Source: Fidelibacterota bacterium UBA2986 | GTDB lineage: Bacteria > Fidelibacterota > Marinisomatia > Marinisomatales > AB-629-J13 | Direction of reading: 5' to 3' | NCBI GenBank assembly: GCA_002346675.1 | Contig: DEAI01000026.1 | Location: 1-64,000, forward strand | DNA: 64,000 nucleotides | In this document: piece after piece, positions 8,802-17,582 of the stretch | Numbering within the stretch: position 1 is the stretch's first letter | Layout: every line of letters starts with the position of its first letter | Made by a program: the position numbers and the translations under genes | Notes under the pieces: generated by a model | Seen by the model: the letters and a program-made list of their open reading frames with translations, nothing else | Told to the model about the DNA's origin: nothing | The model's database searches: none

Positions 8802-9931
8802 TGAATAAAGTTAAAAAATATATTATTTTTCTTATTATAAGCTCATTTATTCAAAGTGAGGTGAGATTAAAGGATATAGTGCAAGTTGAAAAGGAAAACG
8901 CTAAATCTTTAATTGGTTATGGATTAGTTATTGGTTTAGGTGGAACGGGAGATAGATCAACAGGAATGAGAGGGGCAATTTTTACCGTACAAACAATAAG
9001 TAATATGCTGGAACGGTTTGGAATTACCATCCCAAAAAAAGAATTGAGGACAAGGAATGTAGCGGCTGTAATGGTCACCGGAGAAACACCACCGTACGGC
9101 AGGGTGGGTACCTCTTTTGATGTTATTATCTCATCTATGGGTGATGCAACAAGTATAGAAGGTGGAGTATTACTCATGACTCCCCTTATGAGCAGTGAGG
9201 GAATTAAGTGGGGAATGGCTCAAGGACCGGTATCAGTTGGAGGATATAATATTGAGACGGAAGCTGGTGAACGCCTGAGAAAGAATCATTCTCAAGTTGG
9301 CAGAATCCCCGGAGGAGGACAATTAACAAGTGAAATCACATCACAGGGAATTTCTGTTGACCAACCACTGCGATTATCTTTGAACTCCCCAGATTACACT
9401 ACCGCAACAAAAATTTCAAATAAAATTAACTCAATGCTTGGTGTTGATAATCAAAATAAGTTAGCAATTCCTATTAATGCTGCTTTAGTAGAAGTGAGTT
9501 ATCCTGATTTTGTTACCAGCCAAGGTGATATTTCGTTTTTTATCGCAGCCATAGAAACTTTGATGGTAGCAACAGATATTGAGGCAAGGGTTGTAATAAA
9601 TGAACGTACCGGGACGGTGGTTGCTGGAGGAAATGTTGTGATTGATGAGGTGATGATTTCCCATGGTGATCTAACTATACACACTAGAAGTAAACCGGTG
9701 ATTTCACAACCTTCTCCTTTCAGTGAAGAGGGGGAAACTGTTTCTGAAAGGATAACAAAAACATCAGCAGAAGAAATGGAAGCAAAGACAGGTGTAATTC
9801 CCACAACAGCATCTGTGAATGATTTAGCAATTGCTTTAAATGAAATGGGATTAAAACCCAGAGATATTATTGCAATATTTCAAGCCGTGAAGCAGGCAGG
9901 CGCTCTAAATGCAAAGCTTATAATAATGTAG
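8801..9931 (+). CDS. flgI: Flagellar P-ring protein FlgI
   Basis: FlgI forms the periplasmic P-ring. I chose the ATG at 8801, which overlaps the flgH stop (TAATG) and is followed by a signal peptide (residues 1-19); an ATG 22 codons upstream would lie wholly inside flgH. The 376-residue mature family pattern is clear: RLKDIVQVE, GYGLVIGLGGTGD, the RNVAAVMVTGETPP segment, GTSFDVIISSMGDATSIEGG, and the C-terminal segment with NERTGTVVAGGNV and LNEMGLKPRDIIAIFQAVKQ. The end is nearly invariant in the family (AGALNAKLIIM). Confidence 0.96.
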   Translation: MNKVKKYIIFLIISSFIQSEVRLKDIVQVEKENAKSLIGYGLVIGLGGTGDRSTGMRGAIFTVQTISNMLERFGITIPKKELRTRNVAAVMVTGETPPYGRVGTSFDVIISSMGDATSIEGGVLLMTPLMSSEGIKWGMAQGPVSVGGYNIETEAGERLRKNHSQVGRIPGGGQLTSEITSQGISVDQPLRLSLNSPDYTTATKISNKINSMLGVDNQNKLAIPINAALVEVSYPDFVTSQGDISFFIAAIETLMVATDIEARVVINERTGTVVAGGNVVIDEVMISHGDLTIHTRSKPVISQPSPFSEEGETVSERITKTSAEEMEAKTGVIPTTASVNDLAIALNEMGLKPRDIIAIFQAVKQAGALNAKLIIM

Positions 9932-9943
9932 AATTATAAAACT

Positions 9944-10306
9944 ATGGAAATTACACCAGTAGAGAAAATTGACAAACCACAGACAGCTGATGCAAGGGAT
10001 ATCCAGCTTCGTGAAGCAAGCAGAAAAATGGAAGCTGCATTTCTAACATATGTCTTCAAAACTATGGAAAAAACCATACCCAAAACTTCAGTTTCGGGCG
10101 GGTCAAATAATAATCTTGCATCCATGATGTTTAGCTCTGTTATGGCGGATGCAGTATCAGAGCAGGGCGGAATAGGTTTGGGAGATCAACTTTATAATTC
10201 ATTAAAAGAAATGGATGAGATTCCAGATTTTGATAATATGCAGATGGATAACATTTCAAATACATTGAACGCCATGAAACTTATGAAAAAAGGATTGGAA
10301 AAATAA
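9944..10306 (+). CDS. flgJ: FlgJ-type rod-binding (rod cap) protein, no muramidase domain
   Basis: The 120-residue protein corresponds to the N-terminal rod-binding half of FlgJ: LREASRKMEAAFLTYVFKTM, a short Ser/Gly/Asn linker, MMFSSVMADAVSEQGGIGLG and a final amphipathic helix. It should cap the growing rod in the periplasm. There is no C-terminal glycoside hydrolase 73 domain, so peptidoglycan opening needs a separate enzyme, as in many bacteria outside the Gammaproteobacteria. It starts 13 bases after flgI and is followed at once by the flgN-like gene. Confidence 0.85.
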   Translation: MEITPVEKIDKPQTADARDIQLREASRKMEAAFLTYVFKTMEKTIPKTSVSGGSNNNLASMMFSSVMADAVSEQGGIGLGDQLYNSLKEMDEIPDFDNMQMDNISNTLNAMKLMKKGLEK

Positions 10307-10307
10307 A

Positions 10308-10823
10308 ATGGGAAACTATGCTTTAACCAAATTTGATGATTTGTGCGATACATTGAATCTTGAGTTACAATTTTATGAAGAACTTATAATAGCAATGAAG
10401 CACAAGCAAAATTCCATTGTCCAGGGAAACAAAGAAAAAATTAAAGAGGCGATTTATCAAGAGAGAGAAGCCTCCCAAAATATTTTAAAGCAAATGGAAG
10501 TTAGAAATGAATTAGCACGTTTAATTTCAACAAAAACAGAGTCTCAAAACGGAAAAAATACACTGCTTCGTTTGATTCAAAAAGCGGATGAGAAAAGCAA
10601 GATAAAACTGATGGAGATTAGAAGAAAAATGCACCTCAGCGTAATTGAGATTGATAAACTGAATAGCGAAAATAAATACCTTTTATCTGCTTCCATTGTT
10701 CATGTAAAAGATTTAGTTAAAGTATTTTTAACTGCAGGAGAGGGCTCACACTTTCACTATGGTATTAATGGTTCAATGAAAAACGGACAAAAAGATAACA
10801 GAGTATTAGATTTTAGGATTTAA
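10308..10823 (+). CDS. FlgN-like chaperone for hook-associated proteins
   Basis: The 171-residue protein is nearly all helical, with heptad-like stretches from about 10 to 130, and has the general FlgN layout: an N-terminal helix (LCDTLNLELQFYEELIIAMKHKQNSIVQGN) that the export family uses to count substrate, then long coiled helices. It lies directly before flgK and flgL, the two cargo proteins of FlgN, with one-base spacing to flgJ. Sequence identity to known FlgN is weak, so the call rests on length, helical content and place. It would act in the cytoplasm, delivering FlgK and FlgL to the export gate. The quoted helix is split here only for orientation: its key part is EELIIAMKHKQ. Confidence 0.6.
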   Translation: MGNYALTKFDDLCDTLNLELQFYEELIIAMKHKQNSIVQGNKEKIKEAIYQEREASQNILKQMEVRNELARLISTKTESQNGKNTLLRLIQKADEKSKIKLMEIRRKMHLSVIEIDKLNSENKYLLSASIVHVKDLVKVFLTAGEGSHFHYGINGSMKNGQKDNRVLDFRI

Positions 10824-10829
10824 CAAATT

Positions 10830-12170
10830 ATGTCAATTTCCAATATTTTAGAAATAAGTAAAAGGTCACTGCTGAACCATCAATCAGCTATTAACACAAC
10901 CGCAAATAATATTGCAAATGTTTACACAGAGGGATACACTCGAAGAACAGTTGATTTATCCAAGCTCTCACTTGGATTTGGACAAATGAATGAGAGCGCG
11001 GTTTCAAGGATGAAAAATAGATTTCTGGACAACCAGATTTGGTATGAGAATCAGGCATTAGGAAAAGAATCAATGAACGAAATGCTCATGACCCAGGTTG
11101 AAACTATTTTTGGTGAACCGAGCGATGCTGGGCTCTCGAATATAATGACTGAATTTTGGAATGCATGGTCAAATTTAGCAAACACACCAGAAAGTGAATC
11201 TGCGCGCTCTCTAGTTCGTGATAAAGGCATTTTATTGAGCAACACATTTAACCGTTTGGATCGAAATTTAAAAAATCTGCAAAGGCAGTCTGGTATAGAT
11301 ATTCAGCAAAAAGTGAATGAAGTAAATCAACTTATTGTCCAGCTTGGAACTGTCAATAAACAAATTGACTCACATCGCTCTGATGATTTGCTGGACCAGC
11401 GGGATGTATTATTGAGTGAGCTATCACAGAAAGTTGACATTTCGGTCACAGAAAATGAGTCCGGAACCGTTGAAGTTATTGCTGGCGGCCATATTTTAGT
11501 TTCAGAAGATTATACAAACCAGTTAAAAGGAAACACCAGACAAGATAAAGATGGATTATTTCATATTGAAATTAGAACTATAGAAGGTGATAAATCTGTT
11601 GACGCAAAGTCTGGACAGCTAGGTGGTATGCTGGAGTTTCATAATGTTCATATATCAAGATTTATGAGTTCAATAAATGAAGCAGCTATAGCGCTATCTA
11701 AAGAAGTCAATCATATACACTCTAACGGTTTTAATCTGACAGGGCTTACAGAAATGAATTTTTTTAATGAAAATGTCACAGGAGCAAGGGATTTTGGAAT
11801 CACCGCAGAAATTTTATCAGATTCGACACTTATTGCGACATCTTCAGATCCGGATTCTCAGGGAGATAGTGTCATAGCCCAAGCAATTTCAGATTTACAA
11901 TTCAGTAAACTTATTAAAGGGAAATCAGTAATGGATCACTATAATTCAATCATTGCTGATGTGGGAAACAAGGTTCAGGAAGCTAGATTTATTCACAATA
12001 ACCAGGAAAAGATTGTTCAGCAATTACAAATTCAAAAAGCTTCGGTAACTGGTGTATCTCTTGATGAAGAGATGACTCAACTTATTCAGTTTGAACAGGC
12101 CTATGAAGCAGCAGCAAGAATGATTTCTACTTTAGATGAAATGGTCCAAACAGTTTTATCAATTAAGTAA
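10830..12170 (+). CDS. flgK: Hook-filament junction protein FlgK (HAP1)
   Basis: FlgK joins hook and filament. The N-terminus has the rod/hook motif in FlgK form (ISKRSLLNHQSAINTTANNI, ANVYTEGYTRR), the middle has LDQRDVLLSELSQ as in FlgK, and the C-terminal helix is family-typical (SLDEEMTQLIQFEQAYEAAA, then ARMISTLDEMVQTVL). At 446 residues it is rather short for FlgK, the missing part being in the variable central domains. It follows the flgN-like gene by six bases and precedes flgL by 42 bases. Confidence 0.95.
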   Translation: MSISNILEISKRSLLNHQSAINTTANNIANVYTEGYTRRTVDLSKLSLGFGQMNESAVSRMKNRFLDNQIWYENQALGKESMNEMLMTQVETIFGEPSDAGLSNIMTEFWNAWSNLANTPESESARSLVRDKGILLSNTFNRLDRNLKNLQRQSGIDIQQKVNEVNQLIVQLGTVNKQIDSHRSDDLLDQRDVLLSELSQKVDISVTENESGTVEVIAGGHILVSEDYTNQLKGNTRQDKDGLFHIEIRTIEGDKSVDAKSGQLGGMLEFHNVHISRFMSSINEAAIALSKEVNHIHSNGFNLTGLTEMNFFNENVTGARDFGITAEILSDSTLIATSSDPDSQGDSVIAQAISDLQFSKLIKGKSVMDHYNSIIADVGNKVQEARFIHNNQEKIVQQLQIQKASVTGVSLDEEMTQLIQFEQAYEAAARMISTLDEMVQTVLSIK

Positions 12171-12212
12171 CATATGTATCAAATTACACATTAACGGATC
12201 ACGGGAGACAAT

Positions 12213-13094
12213 ATGCGAATTACAGAATCAATGATAACAAAGAGTCTATTATCGAGTATAAATAATAATAGAGAAAGTATGCACTCGATTCAAGAGACAA
12301 TCACTACCGGTAAGGAAGTGGACCAATCATCTGATGACCCAATTCAATTCTACCGGGCCAATCGCTTCCGCCAGGGTATTAAACAAAATGAACAATATTT
12401 AAAAAATATACAAAATGCAGATTCATGGCTTAAATCTTCTTCATTTAATTTAGAAAGTATGCTGAGTAGAGTAATGAATTTGAGAGAAAGAGCGATACAG
12501 GGGGCTAACGATAGCTTTAGCGCAGATGATAGGCTTCAGATGGCATCTGGGATTGATAACATTCTAGAGGATTTGGTGAATATTGCTAATGAATCATTTT
12601 TAGATAAGAATATTTTCAGTGGTACAAAAACAAAAATTGATGATCCTTTTAGGTTTGACGGAAATTCAGTCAGCTATCATGGAAATACAGGAAAAATAAG
12701 CAGACGGATTTCGGAAAATCTTAAAATAAATATTAATGTAACAGGGCAGGACTTGCTGGATACTGATATGTTCAATGCAGCCTTAAGCTTAAGAACTTCT
12801 CTTATAAATGATGATACAAATGAAATAAGTCAGATTATTGGGACAATAGATTCAGTCTCAGAAAAATTAATAAGTTTAAACACAGGAATTGGAACAATTC
12901 AACAGCAGTTAGAACTAGCAAAAAATCGATTGGACACTGCTAATATGAATTTGACATCATTTTTATCGGATACAGAAGATGTAGATTTAGCAAAAGCAAT
13001 CACACAATATAATTCAGAGGAAATGGCTTACCAGGCAGCTCTTCAATCAACTGCAAAAATACTTAGATTAAACATAATGGACTTTTTAAAATGA
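12213..13094 (+). CDS. flgL: Hook-filament junction protein FlgL (HAP3)
   Basis: FlgL is the second junction protein. It has flagellin-like terminal helices: MRITESMITKSLLSSINNNR at the start, TGKEVDQSSDDP near residue 33, a small variable middle, and LDTANMNLTSFLSDTEDVD followed by AKAITQYNSEEMAYQAAL at the end. Length (293) fits FlgL. GGGAG five bases before the ATG is the ribosome-binding site; two GGA triplets in this leader could bind CsrA. The last four bases overlap the fliW start (ATGA). Confidence 0.94.
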   Translation: MRITESMITKSLLSSINNNRESMHSIQETITTGKEVDQSSDDPIQFYRANRFRQGIKQNEQYLKNIQNADSWLKSSSFNLESMLSRVMNLRERAIQGANDSFSADDRLQMASGIDNILEDLVNIANESFLDKNIFSGTKTKIDDPFRFDGNSVSYHGNTGKISRRISENLKININVTGQDLLDTDMFNAALSLRTSLINDDTNEISQIIGTIDSVSEKLISLNTGIGTIQQQLELAKNRLDTANMNLTSFLSDTEDVDLAKAITQYNSEEMAYQAALQSTAKILRLNIMDFLK

Positions 13095-13579
13095 AAACAG
13101 AAACTTCACCCAGTACGACTTTAGATGATACTTTTCTTTACCGGTTTCATTCAGGAGAATATCAGATGCTGAATGGAAATGGTACCGATCTAAATTTAAA
13201 AAATATAATAAATTTCAAAAATGGTATACCAGGATTTGAGAATTTATCCAAATTTATTATAGTCCCTTTGAAGGAATATCCACCATTTTATGTCTTTCAA
13301 TCTCTGGAAGACCCCCCTATTGCTATGCTAGTTATTTCAATAAAATATTTTGAATCACAAGATGAAATTGCGGTTGATAAGATTGATTTAGTTCAAATAG
13401 AAGCAAACCATCAAAATGATACAGATATTTATTTTATCATAAAAATGTCAAATGAAAATAATCAATTCACTGCCAATACAAAAGCCCCTATAGTTGTTAA
13501 TCCTGAAGTGCTAGAGGGGTGTCAGGTTATTTTAGAAAATCAAAAGTTGCAAATCGAACATCCCTTAGATTTAGCCTAA
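13091..13579 (+). CDS. fliW: FliW, flagellar assembly factor and CsrA antagonist
   Basis: FliW is a small beta-barrel protein that binds flagellin and CsrA; free flagellin titrates FliW and so frees CsrA to repress translation. Family hallmarks are GIPGFENLSKFIIVPL (about residues 48-63), FYVFQSLEDPPIAMLVI, and TANTKAPIVVNPEVLEGCQV near the C-terminus. It is 162 residues long, with about 30 extra N-terminal residues compared with most FliW. It overlaps flgL by four bases and is directly followed by csrA, the usual pairing for this switch. Confidence 0.93.
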   Translation: MKTETSPSTTLDDTFLYRFHSGEYQMLNGNGTDLNLKNIINFKNGIPGFENLSKFIIVPLKEYPPFYVFQSLEDPPIAMLVISIKYFESQDEIAVDKIDLVQIEANHQNDTDIYFIIKMSNENNQFTANTKAPIVVNPEVLEGCQVILENQKLQIEHPLDLA

Positions 13580-13595
13580 TATTTAAACTCATTTA

Positions 13596-13605
13596 ACACG
13601 GAGGT
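13596..13605 (+). promoter_or_regulatory. CsrA consensus site in the csrA ribosome-binding site
   Basis: The ten bases ACACGGAGGT match the ACANGGANGU consensus for CsrA-bound RNA at every fixed position, and they include the Shine-Dalgarno GGAGG of csrA itself, four bases before the ATG. CsrA bound here would block its own translation, a known autoregulatory scheme. Confidence 0.55.
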
Positions 13606-13608
13606 TAA

Positions 13609-13815
13609 ATGCTTGTATTGACACGGAAGTCAGGAGAAAAGATTAGAATTGGAAAAGACATAGTAGTTTCCATTGTAAGCAAGGTACATGGACCTCTCAA
13701 ACTGGGAATTGAAGCCCCTCGTGAAATAACAGTATATAGGGAAGAAATTTACCAGTCTATTAAAAATACAAACAGGCATTCCATTGCAAAGGAATCTATT
13801 TACTTAAAGTTATAA
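13609..13815 (+). CDS. csrA: Carbon storage regulator CsrA, translational regulator
   Basis: CsrA is a small dimeric RNA-binding protein that covers GGA motifs at ribosome-binding sites. The 68-residue sequence begins with the near-invariant MLVLTRKSGEKIRIG and holds LKLGIEAPREITVYREEIY, with the Arg needed for RNA contact in the APREITVYR segment. It sits just behind fliW at the end of the flagellar run, so its likely main target in this organism is flagellin and other flagellar mRNAs. Its own leader carries an exact consensus site. Confidence 0.96.
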   Translation: MLVLTRKSGEKIRIGKDIVVSIVSKVHGPLKLGIEAPREITVYREEIYQSIKNTNRHSIAKESIYLKL

Positions 13816-13846
13816 AAATAAAATAGATTCAAAACAAAAATAAATT

Positions 13847-15841
13847 ATGCAAAAAACAAATAAAGAATATTTTGAATTCTCTCGTCCAGAAATCCAAGCA
13901 TTGGTAAATCCAAATTCACAAAAAATATTAGATGTAGGGTGTGCATCTGGTATGTTTGGATCACAAATAAAAGAAAAATTAAGTGCAGAAGTTTGGGGTA
14001 TTGAACCAGTTGAAGAAATTGGAGAAAAAGCTAAGGAAGTTATTGATAAGGTATTTATTGGGAGGATTGAAGATCATATTTGCCAATTACCTGATAAATA
14101 TTTTGATTCTATTATTTTTTCGGACGTTCTTGAACACCTTGAAGATCCATATTCAATTTTAGATATAATAAAAGAAAAATTATCTAATGATGGTGAAATT
14201 ATAGCGAGTATACCAAATGTTAGGCATTGGTCAGTCTTAAAAGGTTTACTTGAAGGAAAATGGGAATATCAGGATGCAGGAATTTTAGACCGAACTCATT
14301 TGAGATTTTTTACAAAAAGTTCAATAAAAAAAATGTTTCAGAATGCTGGTTATAAAATAACTAATATCAGTGCAACGAAATTTGGAGAAAATAAGATCTC
14401 ACCAAAACTTTTAAATGCATTGACTCAGTCAGAAATAAATGTGAGCAGTCTAGCTGAAGAGATAAACCACTATCAGTATCTTCTTAAAGTTACTCCACAA
14501 AAATCATTGCAAGGAAAAAATAGTAATTTACCATTAGTGTCAATTATTATACTTACATACAATGCTCTTAAATACACTAAAAAATGTATTCAATCCATTA
14601 TAGATAAAACTAATTATCCTTATGAAATTATTTTCGTTGATAATGCATCCACAGATGGTTCGGTTGATTATTTGAGAGGTATGATTAAAGATCATGATAA
14701 CTATAAATTAATCGAAAATAAGAAGAATGAAGGTTTTGCAGCTGGAAACAATATAGGTGTAACAGAAGCCAACGGGAAATATATCATGTTGTTAAATAAC
14801 GATGTATTAGTTTCAGATGTTTGGCTCACTCAAATGATTAAATCATTGGAAAAACACGAAAAAATCGGAATAGTGGGACCTGTGACCAATCATATCAGTG
14901 GAAGGCAAAGCTACAGAAATCAATATGATGGAGACAATTTTGAAGATTTTGCAGCATTTATTAGAAAAGAGAATAAAAATAGATTGACACCCAGAAGAAG
15001 ATTAGCGGGGTTTGCTATGCTCATGAGAAAGGAGGTGTTTGAACAAGTCAATGGATTTGATGACACATTTGGTGTTGGAAATTTTGAAGATGATGATCTC
15101 AGTTTGAAAGTTCGCTCTCTAGGATTTAGTCTCATGGTAGATGAATCAGTTTTTATTCATCATTACGGAAGTCAAACCTTTAAGGCTAATCATATTAATA
15201 TTCTAGAAAATCTTAATGAAAGATTGCCAGTTTTTCAAAAAAAATGGCCAAATGTAGACTATGAAGAATTGTTAGAAATAAAAAATCCTTTAGACAAACT
15301 ACACAGTGAAATGATATATGATGGTATCCAGTCACTTGAGAATTCAGATTATGCGGATGCAGAGAACCAATTTTTTCAAATTTTGAGTGAAAATCCAATT
15401 TGTCAGGAAGCATTATATGGCCTGGTTTTATGTTTTCGTAATTCTGGTGATATACAAAAAGCAAAAGAACACTTGGATGATCTGCTACAGCTTAATCCTA
15501 ATCATGCGGAAGCATTAAATCAATTTGGTTTGATTTTATTGGAAAATGGTAATATATCTGAAGCAAAAACAGCATTTATTTCATCAGTAAAGAATGCTCC
15601 TGAATTTATTGAAGTCCAAAGGAATTTAGCAGAGATTTTTATTTTGGAAGAAGACTTTAAAATGGGAATTCAAACCTACCTTACGATTCTAAAAAATCAT
15701 CCTGAGGATATTCCATCCCTATTGCGAATGGCGGAATTAAACAGGGAAGCTGAAAATACTCAAGAGGCATTAGAATGGGCTAAACTGGTTTTGCAGTTAG
15801 AGCCAGAAAATACTCTAGCCAATCAAATTATAAATCTTTAG
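13847..15841 (+). CDS. Three-part methyltransferase / GT2 glycosyltransferase / TPR protein, possibly for flagellin glycosylation
   Basis: The 664-residue protein fuses three modules. Residues 1-170 are a class I SAM-dependent methyltransferase (LDVGCASG at 28-35, FSDVLEHLEDPYSIL). Residues 229-460 are a GT-A fold family 2 glycosyltransferase (VSIIILTYN, EIIFVDNASTDGS, LLNNDVLVS, NFEDDDLSLKVRSLGF). Residues 485-664 are about four TPR repeats. It follows csrA by 31 bases on the same strand. Such fusions often sit beside flagellar genes, and modification of flagellin or another surface polymer is a reasonable inference, but no acceptor is shown by the sequence. Enzyme folds are firm; the substrate is not. 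Confidence 0.8.
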   Translation: MQKTNKEYFEFSRPEIQALVNPNSQKILDVGCASGMFGSQIKEKLSAEVWGIEPVEEIGEKAKEVIDKVFIGRIEDHICQLPDKYFDSIIFSDVLEHLEDPYSILDIIKEKLSNDGEIIASIPNVRHWSVLKGLLEGKWEYQDAGILDRTHLRFFTKSSIKKMFQNAGYKITNISATKFGENKISPKLLNALTQSEINVSSLAEEINHYQYLLKVTPQKSLQGKNSNLPLVSIIILTYNALKYTKKCIQSIIDKTNYPYEIIFVDNASTDGSVDYLRGMIKDHDNYKLIENKKNEGFAAGNNIGVTEANGKYIMLLNNDVLVSDVWLTQMIKSLEKHEKIGIVGPVTNHISGRQSYRNQYDGDNFEDFAAFIRKENKNRLTPRRRLAGFAMLMRKEVFEQVNGFDDTFGVGNFEDDDLSLKVRSLGFSLMVDESVFIHHYGSQTFKANHINILENLNERLPVFQKKWPNVDYEELLEIKNPLDKLHSEMIYDGIQSLENSDYADAENQFFQILSENPICQEALYGLVLCFRNSGDIQKAKEHLDDLLQLNPNHAEALNQFGLILLENGNISEAKTAFISSVKNAPEFIEVQRNLAEIFILEEDFKMGIQTYLTILKNHPEDIPSLLRMAELNREAENTQEALEWAKLVLQLEPENTLANQIINL

Positions 15842-16049
15842 ATAAAATATAAGGTTAGTATCTCCAATATTTTTATATCCGGGTATTACATATCTATGGT
15901 ACCGGAGATTTTATTGTTTACAAAGGAATAAATCCATCCACTCTTTGTGATTATTAAGTTGTTCAAAATTCTATACTTTATTAAAAATAATCTAAATAAA
16001 ATATAAATTCTTCCTTTTTCTGTTAATGAGGCGAAACCTAAATTTCCTC

Positions 16050-17576
16050 ATGTCAGACCTATATATTTCAACACAAAAACATACCTATTCAGATTTTTCG
16101 TCAAGCCTGCGAGATTCAATTGTTGTTCGATTAACAGATGAGGCAAAAGGTTCTATTATCCAATCTCATGTGAATCTTTGTTCAATCTTAGACGCAGGAA
16201 CTCCTGTTTACGGTGTAACAACGGGATTTGGAAAAATGAGTCACCTAAAGATAAATCCTGAGGACCAGCTTAAACTACAATTGAATTTAGTTCGAAGCCA
16301 TGCTGCAGGTGTGGGTAGTCCGGTGGATAAAGGTATTGTTCGTACAATGATGATTTTAAAGTTGCTAACTTTTGCAAAAGGATATAGTGGTGTAAGGTTG
16401 GATGTAGCCAATCAGATTTTAGAATTTTTAAAATATGATATTATTCCTATTATTCCGGAAAAAGGCTCTGTTGGCGCAAGCGGTGACTTAGCACCGTTGG
16501 CACACATGGCAATGTCACTGATAGGTGAAGGAGAGGTATTTTATAAAGAAGAGATAACGGCAACAAAAGGTTTATTAAAAAGTAAAGGAATAAATCCGAT
16601 AGTTCTTCAACCAAAAGAGGGATTAAGTCTTATCAATGGGACTCAATATTCTACTGCTATTGCAATCTCAGTTTTAAATAAATCTCGATTATTACTTCAA
16701 TCTGCTGATGTTATTGGCGCGTTATCTGTAGAGTCAAGCTTAAGCTCTCGAAATGTATTTAATCCAAAAATTCATTCACTTAAACAACATCCTGGTCAAA
16801 AAGAAACTGCTCAAACTATATGGAATATTCTCAAAGATAGTGAAATAGTTGTTTCACATAAAGATTGCGGGAAGATACAAGATCCTTACAGTTTTCGGTG
16901 TATTCCTCATGTGCATGGAGCAAGTAAGGATATGATTGATTTGGCGTCAAATATTATTAATAATGAAATAAACAGTGTGAGCGATAATCCGTTGATTTTT
17001 TCAGGAGATGAAATTCATTCTTCTGGTCACTTTCATGGAGAATATGTAGCACAGGCAATGGATACGGTTGGAGTTGCTCTCAGTGAGATTGGAGCGATCT
17101 CGCAAAAACGTATTCATTATTTTATGAAAGGCATAGGAGAAAAAATACCACTATTTTTAGCACTTAATCCTGGTTTGGAATCGGGATATATGATGGCTCA
17201 GGTAACTGCAGCAGCATTAGCATCTGAAAATAAAACCTTATCTCATCCAGCTAGTGTAGATAGTCTAACGACATCAGCTGGACAAGAAGATTTTGTATCT
17301 ATGGCACCATGGGCAGGGCAAAAGACCTTACAAATTGCTGATAACACTGCGACAATTTTAGCAATTGAATTAATGGTGTCAGCGACAGCATCTCAAGTGT
17401 TTTTAAAAGGATCTAAGCCATCACCGATAGGTATAAAAACTTATAATAAACTTAATAAGCATATAAATTTTGAGGGTGGAGATAGAAGATTAGATAAGGA
17501 GATTAAAACAACTAAAAATTTGATTATATCAGGGGAATTATTTAAATCAGTAAATGATGGTAACAATTTAAAATGA
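16050..17576 (+). CDS. hutH: Histidine ammonia-lyase
   Basis: The enzyme converts L-histidine to trans-urocanate and ammonia with the self-made MIO cofactor. From the ATG at 16050 the MIO triad Ala-Ser-Gly falls at 143-145 (GSVGASGDLAPL), almost where it is in Pseudomonas HutH; an ATG eight codons upstream (16026) is also possible, and neither has a clear ribosome-binding site. The residues that set substrate choice are of the histidine type: SH in LVRSHAAGVG and Glu in GQEDFVSM, not the YH of tyrosine lyases. Length is 508 residues. No hutU, hutI or hutG is near; guaB follows after six bases. The 208 bases between the previous gene and this start hold no gene I can see. Confidence 0.9.
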   Translation: MSDLYISTQKHTYSDFSSSLRDSIVVRLTDEAKGSIIQSHVNLCSILDAGTPVYGVTTGFGKMSHLKINPEDQLKLQLNLVRSHAAGVGSPVDKGIVRTMMILKLLTFAKGYSGVRLDVANQILEFLKYDIIPIIPEKGSVGASGDLAPLAHMAMSLIGEGEVFYKEEITATKGLLKSKGINPIVLQPKEGLSLINGTQYSTAIAISVLNKSRLLLQSADVIGALSVESSLSSRNVFNPKIHSLKQHPGQKETAQTIWNILKDSEIVVSHKDCGKIQDPYSFRCIPHVHGASKDMIDLASNIINNEINSVSDNPLIFSGDEIHSSGHFHGEYVAQAMDTVGVALSEIGAISQKRIHYFMKGIGEKIPLFLALNPGLESGYMMAQVTAAALASENKTLSHPASVDSLTTSAGQEDFVSMAPWAGQKTLQIADNTATILAIELMVSATASQVFLKGSKPSPIGIKTYNKLNKHINFEGGDRRLDKEIKTTKNLIISGELFKSVNDGNNLK

Positions 17577-17582
17577 AATTCA

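Noticed and set aside
10308..10823. Reading this gene as FlgM
   Set aside because: It is too long (171 residues) and is coiled-helical throughout; FlgM is about 90-100 residues and mostly disordered.
15861..15913. ATCTCC...GGAGAT inverted repeat before hutH
   Set aside because: Only a six-base stem with a loop of nearly 40 bases; expected by chance.
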